Source of the DNA: Serratia proteamaculans
GTDB lineage: Bacteria > Pseudomonadota > Gammaproteobacteria > Enterobacterales > Enterobacteriaceae
DNA length: 64,000 nt
Assembly: GCF_013337185.1 (NCBI RefSeq)
Contig: NZ_SWDE01000002.1
Coordinates: forward strand, 124,001 to 188,000
Direction: 5' to 3'
Each line of letters opens with the position of its first letter. Position 1 is the stretch's first letter. Shown one piece after another: positions 9,901 to 18,607 of the stretch. The translations under genes were made by a program, and so were the position numbers. The notes below the pieces were generated by a model. The model did not search any database and was not told where the DNA came from. It saw nothing but the letters and a program-made list of their open reading frames with translations.

Positions 9901-10576
9901 ACGCATCAGCGTCGAAGTCGGCAGCTTCTGCCGCCAGGCGATTGCCGGGCGTTATCCTCTGGTCGCCAGGGCGCGTCAGGAAGTCACGCCGGACGATTTG
10001 GCGCGCATGTTTGCGCCCAACAGCGGGCTGATGGACAGCTTCTTCCGTGACAATTTGCAGGGCAAGGTCGACACCACCCGTGCCAACTGGCGTTTCACAC
10101 CCGGCGTAGACGGCAAAACGCTGCCCGGTGGCGAAGGCATCCTGCGTTCATTTCAGCAGGCGCAACGCATTCGTGACGCCTTCTTTGCCAACGGCACCGC
10201 GACGCCGTCTTACCGCGTGACCGTTCGACCGGTACGGATGGATAACGACATCCTCAACCTGACGCTGGATATCGACGGACAACTGTTCAAATACAGCCAC
10301 GGTCCGCAGGTACCTCTGGTGATCAGTTGGCCGGGTACCCGTAATACCAATCAGGTGCACCTGCAGTTGGCGCTGGCCAACGGCTCCACGGCCAGCCTGG
10401 TCACCAGCGGCCCCTGGGCGCTGAACCGTTTGGTGGATATGGCGCAGACTTCTGCCGGCAGCAGCAACCTCGGCCGTCAGGCTACCTTCAACCTGGATGG
10501 CCACCGCGTAACGCTGGAGTTCACTCCCAACAGTATCCGCAATCCGTTCCAGTTACCGGCATTCTCCTGCCCGTAG
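6938..10576 (+). CDS. tssM: T6SS membrane-complex protein TssM (IcmF)
   Basis: 1212 residues, full length. Two N-terminal membrane helices lie at about 10-30 and 45-65, then a cytoplasmic GTPase-like domain with Walker A GAPGAGKTT (about residue 147) and LLDTAGRYT, then VTKTDLL (NKxD-like). A third membrane helix (AGYILLAACLAILAIFWF) sits near residue 480, with a long periplasmic part to the end that binds TssJ. TssM forms the envelope channel with TssL and TssJ. An intact Walker A motif suggests NTP binding, which is required in some species but not all. Confidence 0.97.
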   Translation: MLSTLFSIITSRLLWGFAGITALAFIIWMIGPLVAIGDYRPLEPELNRQLTIGAIYLIWFLCRIIPRIYSAWFNRRLLSNLRAAEEVPAENGKPLAKQDEQLAQRFDEAAQLLKKARFAPGQGDSKHRWMTHFSSQYLYQLPWYVIIGAPGAGKTTALVNSGLHFPLADRFGKSALRGVGGTRNCDWWFTNDAVLLDTAGRYTTQESQREEDADEWKSFVGLLKKYRTRQPINGVMVTISIADLLSDSSEARAAQASSLRKRLIELHEQLGIHFPVYVLVTKTDLLNGFMAYFNGFDKAQREQIWGFTFPYEASRQPDFNLNATFEQQYGLLQQRLDSALPETLLVEHDGRQRAESYLFPQEFAALRPLLGQYLEQVFATSSFETRFTPRGIYFTSGTQEGLPFDRVMGELNRYLQLPTASSQAHANPAWNHVDPAAPIPAGKGQSFFLKDTLESVIFQESGLAGSNRWWEYRNRAVHWAGYILLAACLAILAIFWFTSYSNNKAYLAEVAAKVPGVERQGLGLTQLGNGDMLSLLPFLNSVLHLPDSQNFSLEDPPFTYRMGLYRGDQVSDASDSLYQKALKELLLPQVAQQIATTLRNDNHGDADFSYEALKAYQMLYLPKQYDGKFLRAWVMLNLQRNLPQGSTQKQLQQIEWHLSQLLDEQIQASPYAKDEPMVEQAQAALNRAPLSQRVYGRLKRLLLKQTEIKPVSLVDLAGPQTELAFSRKSGKPVTDGVPGLFTSRGYWKTFNDNIDPVTDTLRQEDVWVLNSKTPDQKNADLIKTIRQLYMQDFISAWDELLGDIQLANIGNLSQRISSARLLSGTPSPMRNLLVNVSKNVTLRDEKSTADSRSLLDKTEERLSQSANHQLEALFTNRPANADGDVSAQPEQLVMAHFAALLELAQSQGEGNKAIPFDSVLKQVDELYSYLTAVQGAANSGMSAPPSDIIPRLQAESGRLPVPFKQMLLSLAIGASSDTQRKEMENVKKRISVEVGSFCRQAIAGRYPLVARARQEVTPDDLARMFAPNSGLMDSFFRDNLQGKVDTTRANWRFTPGVDGKTLPGGEGILRSFQQAQRIRDAFFANGTATPSYRVTVRPVRMDNDILNLTLDIDGQLFKYSHGPQVPLVISWPGTRNTNQVHLQLALANGSTASLVTSGPWALNRLVDMAQTSAGSSNLGRQATFNLDGHRVTLEFTPNSIRNPFQLPAFSCP

Positions 10577-10594
10577 CCCCGAAAGGACAAGATA

Positions 10595-11314
10595 ATGAGC
10601 AATGACCTGAGCCCGACCACAAGCATTGGCTGGTATGGCAAGATCCCTTCCGCCGGTGACTTCCTGCAGCGTCGCCTGCCGGATATGGTGGTGAACAATT
10701 GGGCCCACTGGTTCCATAACGGCCTGGTGAACCTGCAGCGCAATCCACCTGGCCCGAACGGAAATCCTTTCAGCAATGCGCCAGTATGGAACTTCGTCAT
10801 TCCGGCCACGCTCGGCAGTCAGTACGTCCAGATGGGCTGCCTGCTGCCCGCTCGTGATCGGGTAGGTCGTCATTACCCGATCTGCGCCCTGCGCCTGTTC
10901 TGCCAGCAAGACTGGCGAACTCAGCAGTTGAACATGGCGGCGGAATGGTACAACCAGCTCGGCCACCGGCTGCTCAATGGGGTGCGCAATGGTTTTTCCG
11001 CCGAGCAGCTCGACCGTTCGCTGCTGGAGATCCCTGCCCTACCGACCCCACCGGCGGAGGCCGATTCCGAGATCCTGTCGATTATCGGCTTCCAGCATCC
11101 GGACGTACCCGGCCTGGGCTGGCAACAGGCGGCCGACTGTTTCGACCCGGCGCAGTACACCAGTTTCTGGTGGACCAATCAGGCCGATGGGCATCCGCTC
11201 TATACCCATGTGCACAGTGGCAACCTTACCGTGCAACTGTTTTCTCTGCTGTTTGAACCCAATGGCTGGGCGCGTCCCGGTCGTGGCGGTCAATATCCGC
11301 AGATGTTTGATTAA
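10595..11314 (+). CDS. tagF: T6SS regulator TagF
   Basis: 239 residues of the TagF/ImpM family (once DUF2094). The N-terminal signature IGWYGKIPSAGDFLQRRLP and the later VGRHYPICAL are typical. TagF represses firing after translation: known work in Pseudomonas and Serratia shows that it binds the FHA protein and is counteracted by the PpkA kinase branch. The same cluster carries tagH (fha), pppA and ppkA, so the complete switch is present here. Some species fuse TagF to PppA; here they are separate genes. Confidence 0.93.
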   Translation: MSNDLSPTTSIGWYGKIPSAGDFLQRRLPDMVVNNWAHWFHNGLVNLQRNPPGPNGNPFSNAPVWNFVIPATLGSQYVQMGCLLPARDRVGRHYPICALRLFCQQDWRTQQLNMAAEWYNQLGHRLLNGVRNGFSAEQLDRSLLEIPALPTPPAEADSEILSIIGFQHPDVPGLGWQQAADCFDPAQYTSFWWTNQADGHPLYTHVHSGNLTVQLFSLLFEPNGWARPGRGGQYPQMFD

Positions 11315-11337
11315 CCTCGCCTGTTGAAGGAAATTTT

Positions 11338-12363
11338 ATGGCTATCGACACCCTGTTAGCCCCGGTTGACGCAGAAAATCCCTGCGGCGAAAACCTGGAA
11401 TATGACACCGACTTTCTGGCGATGGAGCAGGCTGCGACCGGCAAGAGCGAGCAGCAGTTCGGCAGCACCATCATTCCGGCAGAAGCGCCGGACTGGGTGC
11501 AGGTGGAACGGCTCGCGACCACGCTGCTGACACGCACCAAGGATTTACGGGTAATGCTGTGCCTGACCCGCGCCTGGACGCAGCTGCGCGGGTTGCAAGG
11601 CTACGCCGACGGCCTGATGCTGATCCACCAGGCGCTGGATCGTTACTGGGACACGTTGCTGCCGTTGCTGGAGTTCGACGGCGAGGCTGACCCGCTGTTT
11701 CGCATCAACGTGCTGGCCGATCTCGGCGACAAGGCCGCGTTGACCACCAGCGTGCGTGCTGCACCTCTGCTGAAAGGGGCAACCGGTGAAATCTCGCTGC
11801 GCGACGCCGGGGCATTGCTCGACGGCAGTAAGCTCGAATGCCCTACCTTTCCTGGTGGCCGTGCGCGCCTGCAGGATGAATTGTCTCAGCCGGAGCGCCC
11901 GGAAGCGCAATTGGTGATGCGCATCGCCGAAACCCTCGGTGCCATCCGTACTACGGTCACTCGCCATTTGGGTGAAAGCGCCCTGCCGGAAATGCACAAC
12001 CTGACAAAGATTTTCGCCCTGGTCGCTCAGTTCGGCCAGGACCGCGCCTCGGTCAGCGAGTCAGCCGAACAGCCCGACGATATCGCCGCACCACCGACGA
12101 GTGCTGCCGCATCGGCCCCGGCCGCCACGCTCAACTGGCGGAGTGCGCAAATTCAGTCACGCGACGACGCCCAACTGATGCTGGACAAGGTAAAACACTA
12201 TTTTCGTCTTCATGAGCCCAGCCACCCGGCGCCGCTGATGATCGACCGGGTACAGCGGCTGATTGCACTGGACTTTATGCAAATAATCCGTGATTTGGCA
12301 CCCGATGGTCTTAACCAACTGGAGACCATTCTGGGTCGCCCCGATAACGAGGAGAACAACTAG
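11338..12363 (+). CDS. tssA: T6SS cap/assembly protein TssA
   Basis: 341 residues with the ImpA N-terminal domain at about 1-130. The opening PVDAENPCGENLEYDTDF is diagnostic, as is VQVERLATTLLTRTKDLRV. A Pro/Ala/Ser linker at about 245-265 leads to a short C-terminal region (about 270-335) ending LDFMQIIRDLAPDGLNQLE. This short form matches TssA proteins that prime sheath polymerisation at the baseplate, not the long capping form with a VasJ-type end. It has a GGAAATTTT leader close to the ATG. A 104-bp gap separates it from tssB. Confidence 0.94.
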   Translation: MAIDTLLAPVDAENPCGENLEYDTDFLAMEQAATGKSEQQFGSTIIPAEAPDWVQVERLATTLLTRTKDLRVMLCLTRAWTQLRGLQGYADGLMLIHQALDRYWDTLLPLLEFDGEADPLFRINVLADLGDKAALTTSVRAAPLLKGATGEISLRDAGALLDGSKLECPTFPGGRARLQDELSQPERPEAQLVMRIAETLGAIRTTVTRHLGESALPEMHNLTKIFALVAQFGQDRASVSESAEQPDDIAAPPTSAAASAPAATLNWRSAQIQSRDDAQLMLDKVKHYFRLHEPSHPAPLMIDRVQRLIALDFMQIIRDLAPDGLNQLETILGRPDNEENN

Positions 12364-12467
12364 CCGCCGACCCCTTTGTTCTCTTAACGATACTCATAAC
12401 CGCATTTGAACCTGACTCTCCAAGCCGGAAGAGGCGCGTTCCCAATCGCCATTAGATGGAGTAAATC

Positions 12468-13004
12468 ATGCCAAACTCGAAATCCCGTAGCGGGCAGAAA
12501 TTTATCGCCCGTAACCGCGCACCGCGCGTACAGATTGAATACGATGTCGAAATTTATGGCGCAGAGCGCAAAATCCAGCTGCCGTTCGTGATGGGCGTGA
12601 TGGCAGACCTGGTGGGGAAATCGGTGGATCCACAGGCGAGCGTTGATGAGCGCAAGTTCCTGGAGATCGACATCGACAACTTCGATGAGCGCATGAAATC
12701 GCTGAAACCGCGCGTTGCCTATCAGGTCGACAACACCCTGACCGGCGAAGGCAAACTGAATATCGATCTGACGTTTGAAAGCATGGAAGACTTCTCCCCT
12801 GCTGCGATTGCCCGCAAGGTCGACGCGCTGGACAACCTGCTGGACGCCCGCACCCAGCTTTCCAACCTGTTGTCTTATATGGACGGTAAAAACGGCGCTG
12901 AAGAGCTGATCTCCAAGATCTTGCAAAACCCGGCTTTACTGCAATCCCTGACCGATGCGCCGAAACCGGCCGCCACGGACGACAACAATCAGCGTGAGGA
13001 CTAA
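12468..13004 (+). CDS. tssB: T6SS sheath small subunit TssB (VipA)
   Basis: 178 residues, typical of TssB/VipA/ImpB. It contains the conserved QFIxRNRxPRVxIEYDVE-type start (KFIARNRAPRVQIEYDVEI), the LPFVMGVMADLVG strand and the C-terminal helices that intertwine with TssC. TssB and TssC form the contractile sheath around Hcp. GGAG lies 7 bp before the ATG. tssC begins 3 bp after the stop; equal and coupled expression is expected. Confidence 0.97.
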   Translation: MPNSKSRSGQKFIARNRAPRVQIEYDVEIYGAERKIQLPFVMGVMADLVGKSVDPQASVDERKFLEIDIDNFDERMKSLKPRVAYQVDNTLTGEGKLNIDLTFESMEDFSPAAIARKVDALDNLLDARTQLSNLLSYMDGKNGAEELISKILQNPALLQSLTDAPKPAATDDNNQRED

Positions 13005-13007
13005 TCG

Positions 13008-14513
13008 ATGAGCAACTCGCCTCAGCAACAAAAAGCGCTGCAGACCAGCGAAGCTTTCTCCAGCGATGAATTCAGCGCGCTGCTGAACAAAGAGTTTCGC
13101 CCGAAAACCGATCAGGCCAAAGAAGCGGTGGAAAATGCGGTAAAAACCCTGGCGCAGCAGGCGCTGGAAAACACCGTGACGGTCTCCTCTGACGCCTATC
13201 GCACCATTCAGGCGCTGATCGCCGAAATCGACGAAAAGCTGTCGCAGCAGGTTAACCAGATTATCCACCACGCTGAATTCCAGAAGCTGGAAGGTGCCTG
13301 GCACGGCCTGCACTATCTGGTTAACAACTCTGAAACCGACGAAATGCTGAAAATCCGCTTTATGAGCATTTCCAAGCAGGAGCTGGGCCGCACGCTGAAG
13401 CGCCATAAGGGCGTGGGCTGGGACCAGAGCCCCATCTTCAAAAAAGTGTACGAGGAAGAGTACGGCCAGTTCGGCGGCGAACCCTTCGGTTGCCTGGTGG
13501 GCGATTACTACTTCGACCACAGCCCGCAGGACGTAGAGTTGCTGGGCGAGATGGCGAAAATCAGTGCGGCCTCCCACTGCCCGTTCATCGCCGGTACCGC
13601 ACCGAGCGTGATGCAGATGGAGTCCTGGCAGGAGCTGTCCAACCCACGCGATTTGACCAAGATCTTCCAAAATACCGAATACGCCGCCTGGCGCAGCCTG
13701 CGTGAATCGGAAGATGCCCGCTATCTGGGCCTGGTAATGCCGCGATTCCTGGCACGCCTGCCGTATGGCATCCGTACCAATCCGGTTGACGAGTTCGACT
13801 TCGAGGAAGAAACCGACGGCGCGAACCACGGTAACTACACCTGGACCAACGCCGCCTACGCCATGGCCGCCAACATCAACCGCTCGTTCAAAGAGTTCGG
13901 CTGGTGTACTGCGATCCGTGGGGTGGAGTCTGGCGGTGCGGTGGAGAATCTGCCGTGCCACACCTTCCCGAGCGACGACGGTGGCGTGGACATGAAGTGC
14001 CCGACCGAGATCGCCATCAGCGATCGTCGCGAGGCCGAGCTGGCAAAGAACGGCTTCATGCCGTTGGTACACCGCAAAAACTCCGACTTTGCCGCCTTTA
14101 TCGGCGCCCAGTCGCTGCAAAAGCCGGCGGAATACTACGACGCCGATGCGTCTGCCAATGCCCAGCTCTCTGCCCGCCTGCCTTATCTGTTCGCCTGCTG
14201 CCGCTTCGCGCATTACCTGAAGTGCATCGTCCGCGACAAGATCGGTTCCTTCCGCGAGCGCGACGATATGGAACGCTGGTTAAACGACTGGATCATGAAC
14301 TACGTGGATGGCGACCCGGCCAACTCCTCACAGGAAACCAAGTCACGCAAACCGCTGGCCGCTGCGGAAGTACAGGTGGAAGAAATCGAAGACAACCCAG
14401 GCTACTACAGCGCCAAGTTCTTCCTGCGCCCGCACTATCAATTGGAAGGCTTGACCGTCTCCCTGCGTTTGGTATCGAAACTGCCTTCACTGAAGCAGAA
14501 CGACGCATCCTGA
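13008..14513 (+). CDS. tssC: T6SS sheath large subunit TssC (VipB)
   Basis: 501 residues, full-length TssC/VipB/ImpC. Recognisable blocks include FSALLNKEFRPKTDQAKEAV (N-terminal handle region), EFQKLEGAWHGLHYLVNNSE, GDYYFDHSPQDVELL and the C-terminal FFLRPHYQLEGLTVSLRLVS, part of the handshake strands with TssB. It polymerises from the baseplate and is unfolded by ClpV after contraction. The stop is followed by a hairpin candidate at 14525-14552 (GGCCGTGGGAACACGGCC) that may attenuate transcription into the effector genes. Confidence 0.98.
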   Translation: MSNSPQQQKALQTSEAFSSDEFSALLNKEFRPKTDQAKEAVENAVKTLAQQALENTVTVSSDAYRTIQALIAEIDEKLSQQVNQIIHHAEFQKLEGAWHGLHYLVNNSETDEMLKIRFMSISKQELGRTLKRHKGVGWDQSPIFKKVYEEEYGQFGGEPFGCLVGDYYFDHSPQDVELLGEMAKISAASHCPFIAGTAPSVMQMESWQELSNPRDLTKIFQNTEYAAWRSLRESEDARYLGLVMPRFLARLPYGIRTNPVDEFDFEEETDGANHGNYTWTNAAYAMAANINRSFKEFGWCTAIRGVESGGAVENLPCHTFPSDDGGVDMKCPTEIAISDRREAELAKNGFMPLVHRKNSDFAAFIGAQSLQKPAEYYDADASANAQLSARLPYLFACCRFAHYLKCIVRDKIGSFRERDDMERWLNDWIMNYVDGDPANSSQETKSRKPLAAAEVQVEEIEDNPGYYSAKFFLRPHYQLEGLTVSLRLVSKLPSLKQNDAS

Positions 14514-14570
14514 TGTGCTGAAAGTCAGGCCGTGGGAACACGGCCTGAAAAAATAACATGGAGGTAGGAT

Positions 14571-15077
14571 ATGGGAGCAAGACCACGATTTCTCGCTGCA
14601 TGGACAGCAGCCAAAAATATTTATGACGCTAATGACTCGCTGGGAAAAGTGAAAAATACCATTGGCGGCGCAGTGCAGCGCAACTTCGAGATCCCCGTGA
14701 ATGCTGGAGGATGGGAAAATAGCTGTGCTGTGAGAATGAGTTATGTACTTAACTATACAGGGCATCCGGTCCCCAGAATAAGCCAACTCACGGTCTCTGG
14801 TGCAGATAAGAAATGGTACTTTTTCCGAGTACGTGATCTTATTTCATACTTGACAAAAACATGGGGAAAACCAGATTTAATTATCAATTTCCCTCAACTA
14901 CCCGTGACCCAACTGGCCAATAAAAAAGGTCTAATCCTTTTTGAAGTATCCGGATGGGACAACGCAGGTGGGCATGCTACGTTCTGGAATGGGTCCAGTT
15001 GTTCGGATCATTGCTATTTCAATGAGCCGGGCACAAATTACTCAACTCCTCGAGCCAACTTTTGGGAGTTGCCATGA
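14571..15077 (+). CDS. tae4: T6SS amidase effector Tae4 (Ssp1/Ssp2-like)
   Basis: 168 residues of the Tae4 family, DL-endopeptidases that cut the D-Glu to mDAP bond of donor stems in target-cell peptidoglycan. The NlpC/P60-like catalytic pair is visible: Cys52 in WENSCAVRMSYVLN and His135 in GGHATFWNG. Two later cysteines (144 and 148) may form the disulphide known in this family. A GGAGG-type site (TGGAGGTAGGAT) precedes the ATG. The gene lies between tssC and hcp, where S. marcescens carries its Ssp1/Ssp2 effectors, and its stop overlaps the next start (ATGA), typical of an effector-immunity pair. Confidence 0.94.
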   Translation: MGARPRFLAAWTAAKNIYDANDSLGKVKNTIGGAVQRNFEIPVNAGGWENSCAVRMSYVLNYTGHPVPRISQLTVSGADKKWYFFRVRDLISYLTKTWGKPDLIINFPQLPVTQLANKKGLILFEVSGWDNAGGHATFWNGSSCSDHCYFNEPGTNYSTPRANFWELP

Positions 15078-15514
15078 ATACTCTAATTAAATTCAGTCTG
15101 CTTTCAACGCTACTGAGTGTTTCATTGCAGTCGCAAGCCACGGATATCCAAGACCCAGTAGCATTTATCAAACAAATGCCTTATTTCCAGGTGGTTAAAG
15201 AGCTGGCACTGACTCGCTGTCTGGCGCAGGTATCCGAATCAGACAAAACCTTCTCTCTTGATGCGGCCAGAACCGCCAATGCGATGAGAGAATGGATGCC
15301 GTTTGATATCGAAGCCGGTGATGAGAAAGTGAATACTCTCATCGATAAGTTCAAATCCAGAGTGAACGCGTTTCACAGCGAGACTAAAAACAGCAGTACA
15401 GGGGTAACCTTAAACTGCCTGAGGCTTTATCACAGCCCCGAGCTGGATAAATTATCTCGTGAAGTCATTGTTGGTGATCCTAATCACTCGTGGAATCAGG
15501 ATAACCCGCAGTAA
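15074..15514 (+). CDS. tai4: Tae4 immunity protein Tai4 (Rap-like)
   Basis: 146 residues from ATG 15074, overlapping the tae4 stop. A TTG at 15062 would extend it by four residues ahead of the signal peptide and is rejected. A clear Sec signal (LIKFSLLSTLLSVSLQSQA) sends it to the periplasm, where Tai4/Rap proteins bind Tae4. A helical body follows, with two cysteines (LTRCLAQ and TLNCLRLYHS) positioned as in the Tai4 family. It protects the cell from its own and sister amidase. Only one Tai4 copy is seen here, although some Serratia strains carry more than one. Confidence 0.9.
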   Translation: MNTLIKFSLLSTLLSVSLQSQATDIQDPVAFIKQMPYFQVVKELALTRCLAQVSESDKTFSLDAARTANAMREWMPFDIEAGDEKVNTLIDKFKSRVNAFHSETKNSSTGVTLNCLRLYHSPELDKLSREVIVGDPNHSWNQDNPQ

Positions 15515-15609
15515 TCAGCATTGGGCCATTGTCTTTTTTAATGATGGCTCGGTAATTAATATCGATAGTATTCGCCATTAATTACCATTCAAAAAAACAA
15601 ACCTTGAAA

Positions 15610-15819
15610 TTAATTTTTATTATAAAACTTCCCAGACAGCAAAAACACGACAACCATAATTATAAAGAAGAGTGTTTTACCAAAAACAACCCCCATAGAA
15701 TTTGCAGTCAAAGACTCATATGCCACAACATAGTAAACAGAGCGAATGACATCAACAAGTGCATAAACGCCAATAATGAACGAAGTAATCAAAAGCACGA
15801 CAGCAATAATCTTTTTCAT
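15610..15819 (-). CDS. Small two-helix membrane protein, unknown
   Basis: 69 residues on the strand opposite to the cluster. An ATGAGG ribosome site stands 6-7 bp before the ATG, which supports a real gene. Two hydrophobic helices (IIAVVLLITSFIIGVYALV and LFFIIMVVVFLLS) flank a short polar loop with YYVVAYESLT; the C-terminus is basic (GKFYNKN). No family is recognised. Composition is AT-rich, unlike the T6SS genes around it, so it was probably acquired with or after tae4-tai4. It could be an extra immunity protein or an unrelated insertion. Confidence 0.55.
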   Translation of the reverse strand: MKKIIAVVLLITSFIIGVYALVDVIRSVYYVVAYESLTANSMGVVFGKTLFFIIMVVVFLLSGKFYNKN

Positions 15820-16095
15820 TTAAACCTCATTAAGATCACAAAACAAACACTGGGAAATGATTCTAGTGTAACGGGTGGATTAATGTCTAGCATTTCATCC
15901 GTGTTTTGTGGTTAACCCATTCGGAGCGAGAACCTTATATCGTCGTTTCGAGTTTCACTGAGCTATGAAAATAGTTCAAGCCGAGGCAGAGGTAAAATAT
16001 GGACGATTTTATTCGGCCCCATGCTTTCCTATTTGCCATATTCAGTGCTTTTTCGAAAGCAGCAATGTTATTTATCCCTAAAAAGAGTAGATACT

Positions 16096-16578
16096 ATGGC
16101 TATTGATATGTTCCTGAAAGTTGAAGGTGCCAGCGGTGAATCTAAAGATTCAAATCACAAAGGCTGGACCGACATTACTTCTTTCTCCTGGGGCGCTTCT
16201 CAACCAGGCAACATGAGCGTGGGTGGTGGCGGCGGTGCCGGTAAGGTTTGCTTTAACGATCTGCATGTCAACGCGTTGGTCGACAAGTCAACCCCTGCAC
16301 TGCTGAAGCACTGCTCCAGCGGTAAACACCTGACCAAGATTGAACTGTCAGTCTGTAAAGCCGGTGGCAGCCAGGTTGAATACGTCAAAATCACTCTGGA
16401 CGACGTGCTGGTCACTGCCGTGCAGTACACCGGTGCCGGCGGTGAAGACACCGTAGGCGTAACCTACTCCTTCCAGGCATCAAAAGTGAAACAGCAATAC
16501 TGGGAGCAGAGCGATAAGGGTGGTAAAGGCGCAGAAAGCAGCGCAGGTTGGAATATCAAGGAAAACCGCGAAGCTTAA
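16096..16578 (+). CDS. hcp: T6SS tube protein Hcp (first copy)
   Basis: 160 residues from ATG 16096; the 25 residues that an upstream ATG (16021) would add are unrelated to Hcp. The opening AIDMFLKVEGASGESKDSNH and the WTDITSFSWGASQP block are typical of Hcp1-type proteins that form hexameric rings, the inner tube and the chaperone for small effectors such as Tae4. It has its own 5' region of about 250 bp and a strong terminator after the stop, so it is probably a separate high-level transcript. About 70% identical by eye to the copy at 47195. Confidence 0.97.
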   Translation: MAIDMFLKVEGASGESKDSNHKGWTDITSFSWGASQPGNMSVGGGGGAGKVCFNDLHVNALVDKSTPALLKHCSSGKHLTKIELSVCKAGGSQVEYVKITLDDVLVTAVQYTGAGGEDTVGVTYSFQASKVKQQYWEQSDKGGKGAESSAGWNIKENREA

Positions 16579-16584
16579 TCTGTA

Positions 16585-16612
16585 TCCCCCCGGCTTTGTC
16601 CGGGGGTTTTCA
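16585..16612 (+). terminator. Intrinsic terminator after hcp
   Basis: GC-rich hairpin CCCCCGG-CTTTGT-CCGGGGG followed by TTTT, 7 bp after the hcp stop. It should stop most transcription and let hcp be made at a level independent of the genes behind it. Confidence 0.85.
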
Positions 16613-16867
16613 TACCATACAATGGAATGCCTCTCGCTTCCTCAATCCGCAGAAGCTAAAGTTATTTTCAAAAAACACGCAACGAATAAACAATAAAACC
16701 AAAAATGATTAATCATCATAAAATTAATATCATCTACTTCTTAAATTTCTCATTAACATATTAAAACCACAGCACAAACTGGCTTACCAAAATAACAGCC
16801 AATTTTTGTAAGCCAGACACCGAAATAATAATTAACTGCAATATCTCCTAATCAGCAGGAATGCCTT

Positions 16868-18607
16868 ATGCGATTTTCTATTGTCAAAAATAAAAGTGGC
16901 CAGGTTCCGCCACAGAGCAGCTGCGACTTTCTGCCGCCCGGCGGCACCATTGGCCGTAGCGTGGACAACAATCTGGTATTGCCGGACGAAGAGCGCGCCA
17001 TCTCGCGGTTGCAGGCGATCGTACATATTTCTGCTGATGGCGAATGCCGCGTAACCAACCGCGGTAACGTCACCCGCGTGTTGCTGAACGATATTCCGCT
17101 AGAGCGCGGCCGTCAGGTGGAGCTGCAGGATGGTGACATTCTCGGCATCGACGATTACCAAATCCAGGTTACCTCCTTACAGCAAGCGGCTGCACCGCAG
17201 GCTCAGCCGGCAGTGAAAACCGCCGACACGGCGCCAGTGACTACGCCGGTCGCCAAAGAAAAATCGGCTGCCCCCATCCCGAATGAGATCTGGGACAGCC
17301 TGGTAGAAGAGTTCACGCCAGCCGCAGCGGTGAATCCGCGCCCGGCTCCCGTCATTAATCAGGACAGCCATCCGCTGCTGGAAACCCCGGAGCCTGAGAT
17401 GAACCCGGCCGATCCGCTGGCGCAATTGGCAGGCGACGTCGAACTACGTCAACTGCAGTCGCAGCAAACCGATCCGGCAATGTTGTTCAACACCGACACC
17501 ACCTTCGAACGCGATCCAATTTTGGCCGATACCACCCCGAGTGCGCTGTTGGCCGAACAGCGTCCGACCACCAGCCAAGCTGCGCCGATCAAACCCGCTG
17601 AGCTGGAAAAAAATGAGCAGGAACTCGATCCGCTGGCGCTGTTTGGCGGTTCTTCTGCCCCCACATCGCCGGACGCGTTGAACAGCAACGATCCGCTCGG
17701 TCTGCTGATGGGCAGTGCTGTCCCCCTGGCACAGCCAGAGCCTCCGGCTGCGGTGCCACAACCGGCGCCCCCATTACAGCAACCGGTGATGGCCGCCCCG
17801 GTGGAAGCACCACAACCCAAAGCCGCGCCGCAGCCGGTCGCTCAGCCGGAGCCTATTCCGCAACCTGAGCCACAGTTTTCTCCTTCAACCCCACCGCAAC
17901 CGCGTCCACGCCCGGCCAACCGCCTGGGTATCGATCCGATTGCCTATCAGACTGCGCGTGCCCAAAACGGTAGCGCACCTGCAGGTGAGCGCTTGGAAGG
18001 CCCACTGTTGGCCGCATTACTCCAGGGGGTAGGCCTGGATGACCTGCAGCCACAGCCGCACTTTGATGAGCAGCAACTGCGCCAGGCCGGTCGACTGCTG
18101 AGCCTGTTCTCTCAGGGTACCGTCGCCCTGCTCTCTTCACGCTCAATCCTTAAGCGCGGCGTGAAGGCCGAGATGACCATGATCCTCGACGAGGCCAATA
18201 ACCCGTTCAAACTGCTGCCCTCGGGCAAAACGGTGTTGATGCAGATGTTCGGCAGCAAGATGCCGGGGTTTATGCCGCCGGAACAGGCGGTACGCGACGC
18301 ACTGATCGACCTGCAGGCGCACCAGTTAGGCATGATCGCCGGTATTCGCGCCATCATCGCCGCCATGTTGCAGTCATTTAATCCAGATCGTCTTGAAGAA
18401 GAGGCGCGCAAGGAAGGCGCGGCACCTCGTTTATCCCTGCCGGCCAGCCGCAAGGCAGCGCTGTGGGATTACTTCGTGAAAAGCTATCAGCAGACTTCCG
18501 GCGAAATCGAAGACGACTTTCACACCCTGTTCGGCGAAGCCTTCCTGCACGCCTATGATGTTGAAGTGAATCAATATAAAGACTCACAGACCCAACCGGA
18601 CGCGTAA
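16868..18607 (+). CDS. tagH: FHA-domain T6SS regulator TagH (Fha)
   Basis: 579 residues. Residues about 1-100 form a forkhead-associated domain that binds phosphothreonine: LPPGGTIGRSVDNNLVLPD is the GR loop, ISRLQAIVHI holds the conserved Ser-x-x-His-like loop, and NRGNVTRVLLN the N-G loop. A long Pro/Ala/Gln-rich linker (about 105-350) follows. The C-terminal 200 residues (AALLQGVGLDDLQPQPHFDE onward) are the conserved T6SS-FHA C-terminal domain (TIGR03354 type). PpkA phosphorylates this protein in known systems to switch the T6SS on. Stop and next ATG overlap (TAATG), coupling it to pppA. Confidence 0.95.
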   Translation: MRFSIVKNKSGQVPPQSSCDFLPPGGTIGRSVDNNLVLPDEERAISRLQAIVHISADGECRVTNRGNVTRVLLNDIPLERGRQVELQDGDILGIDDYQIQVTSLQQAAAPQAQPAVKTADTAPVTTPVAKEKSAAPIPNEIWDSLVEEFTPAAAVNPRPAPVINQDSHPLLETPEPEMNPADPLAQLAGDVELRQLQSQQTDPAMLFNTDTTFERDPILADTTPSALLAEQRPTTSQAAPIKPAELEKNEQELDPLALFGGSSAPTSPDALNSNDPLGLLMGSAVPLAQPEPPAAVPQPAPPLQQPVMAAPVEAPQPKAAPQPVAQPEPIPQPEPQFSPSTPPQPRPRPANRLGIDPIAYQTARAQNGSAPAGERLEGPLLAALLQGVGLDDLQPQPHFDEQQLRQAGRLLSLFSQGTVALLSSRSILKRGVKAEMTMILDEANNPFKLLPSGKTVLMQMFGSKMPGFMPPEQAVRDALIDLQAHQLGMIAGIRAIIAAMLQSFNPDRLEEEARKEGAAPRLSLPASRKAALWDYFVKSYQQTSGEIEDDFHTLFGEAFLHAYDVEVNQYKDSQTQPDA

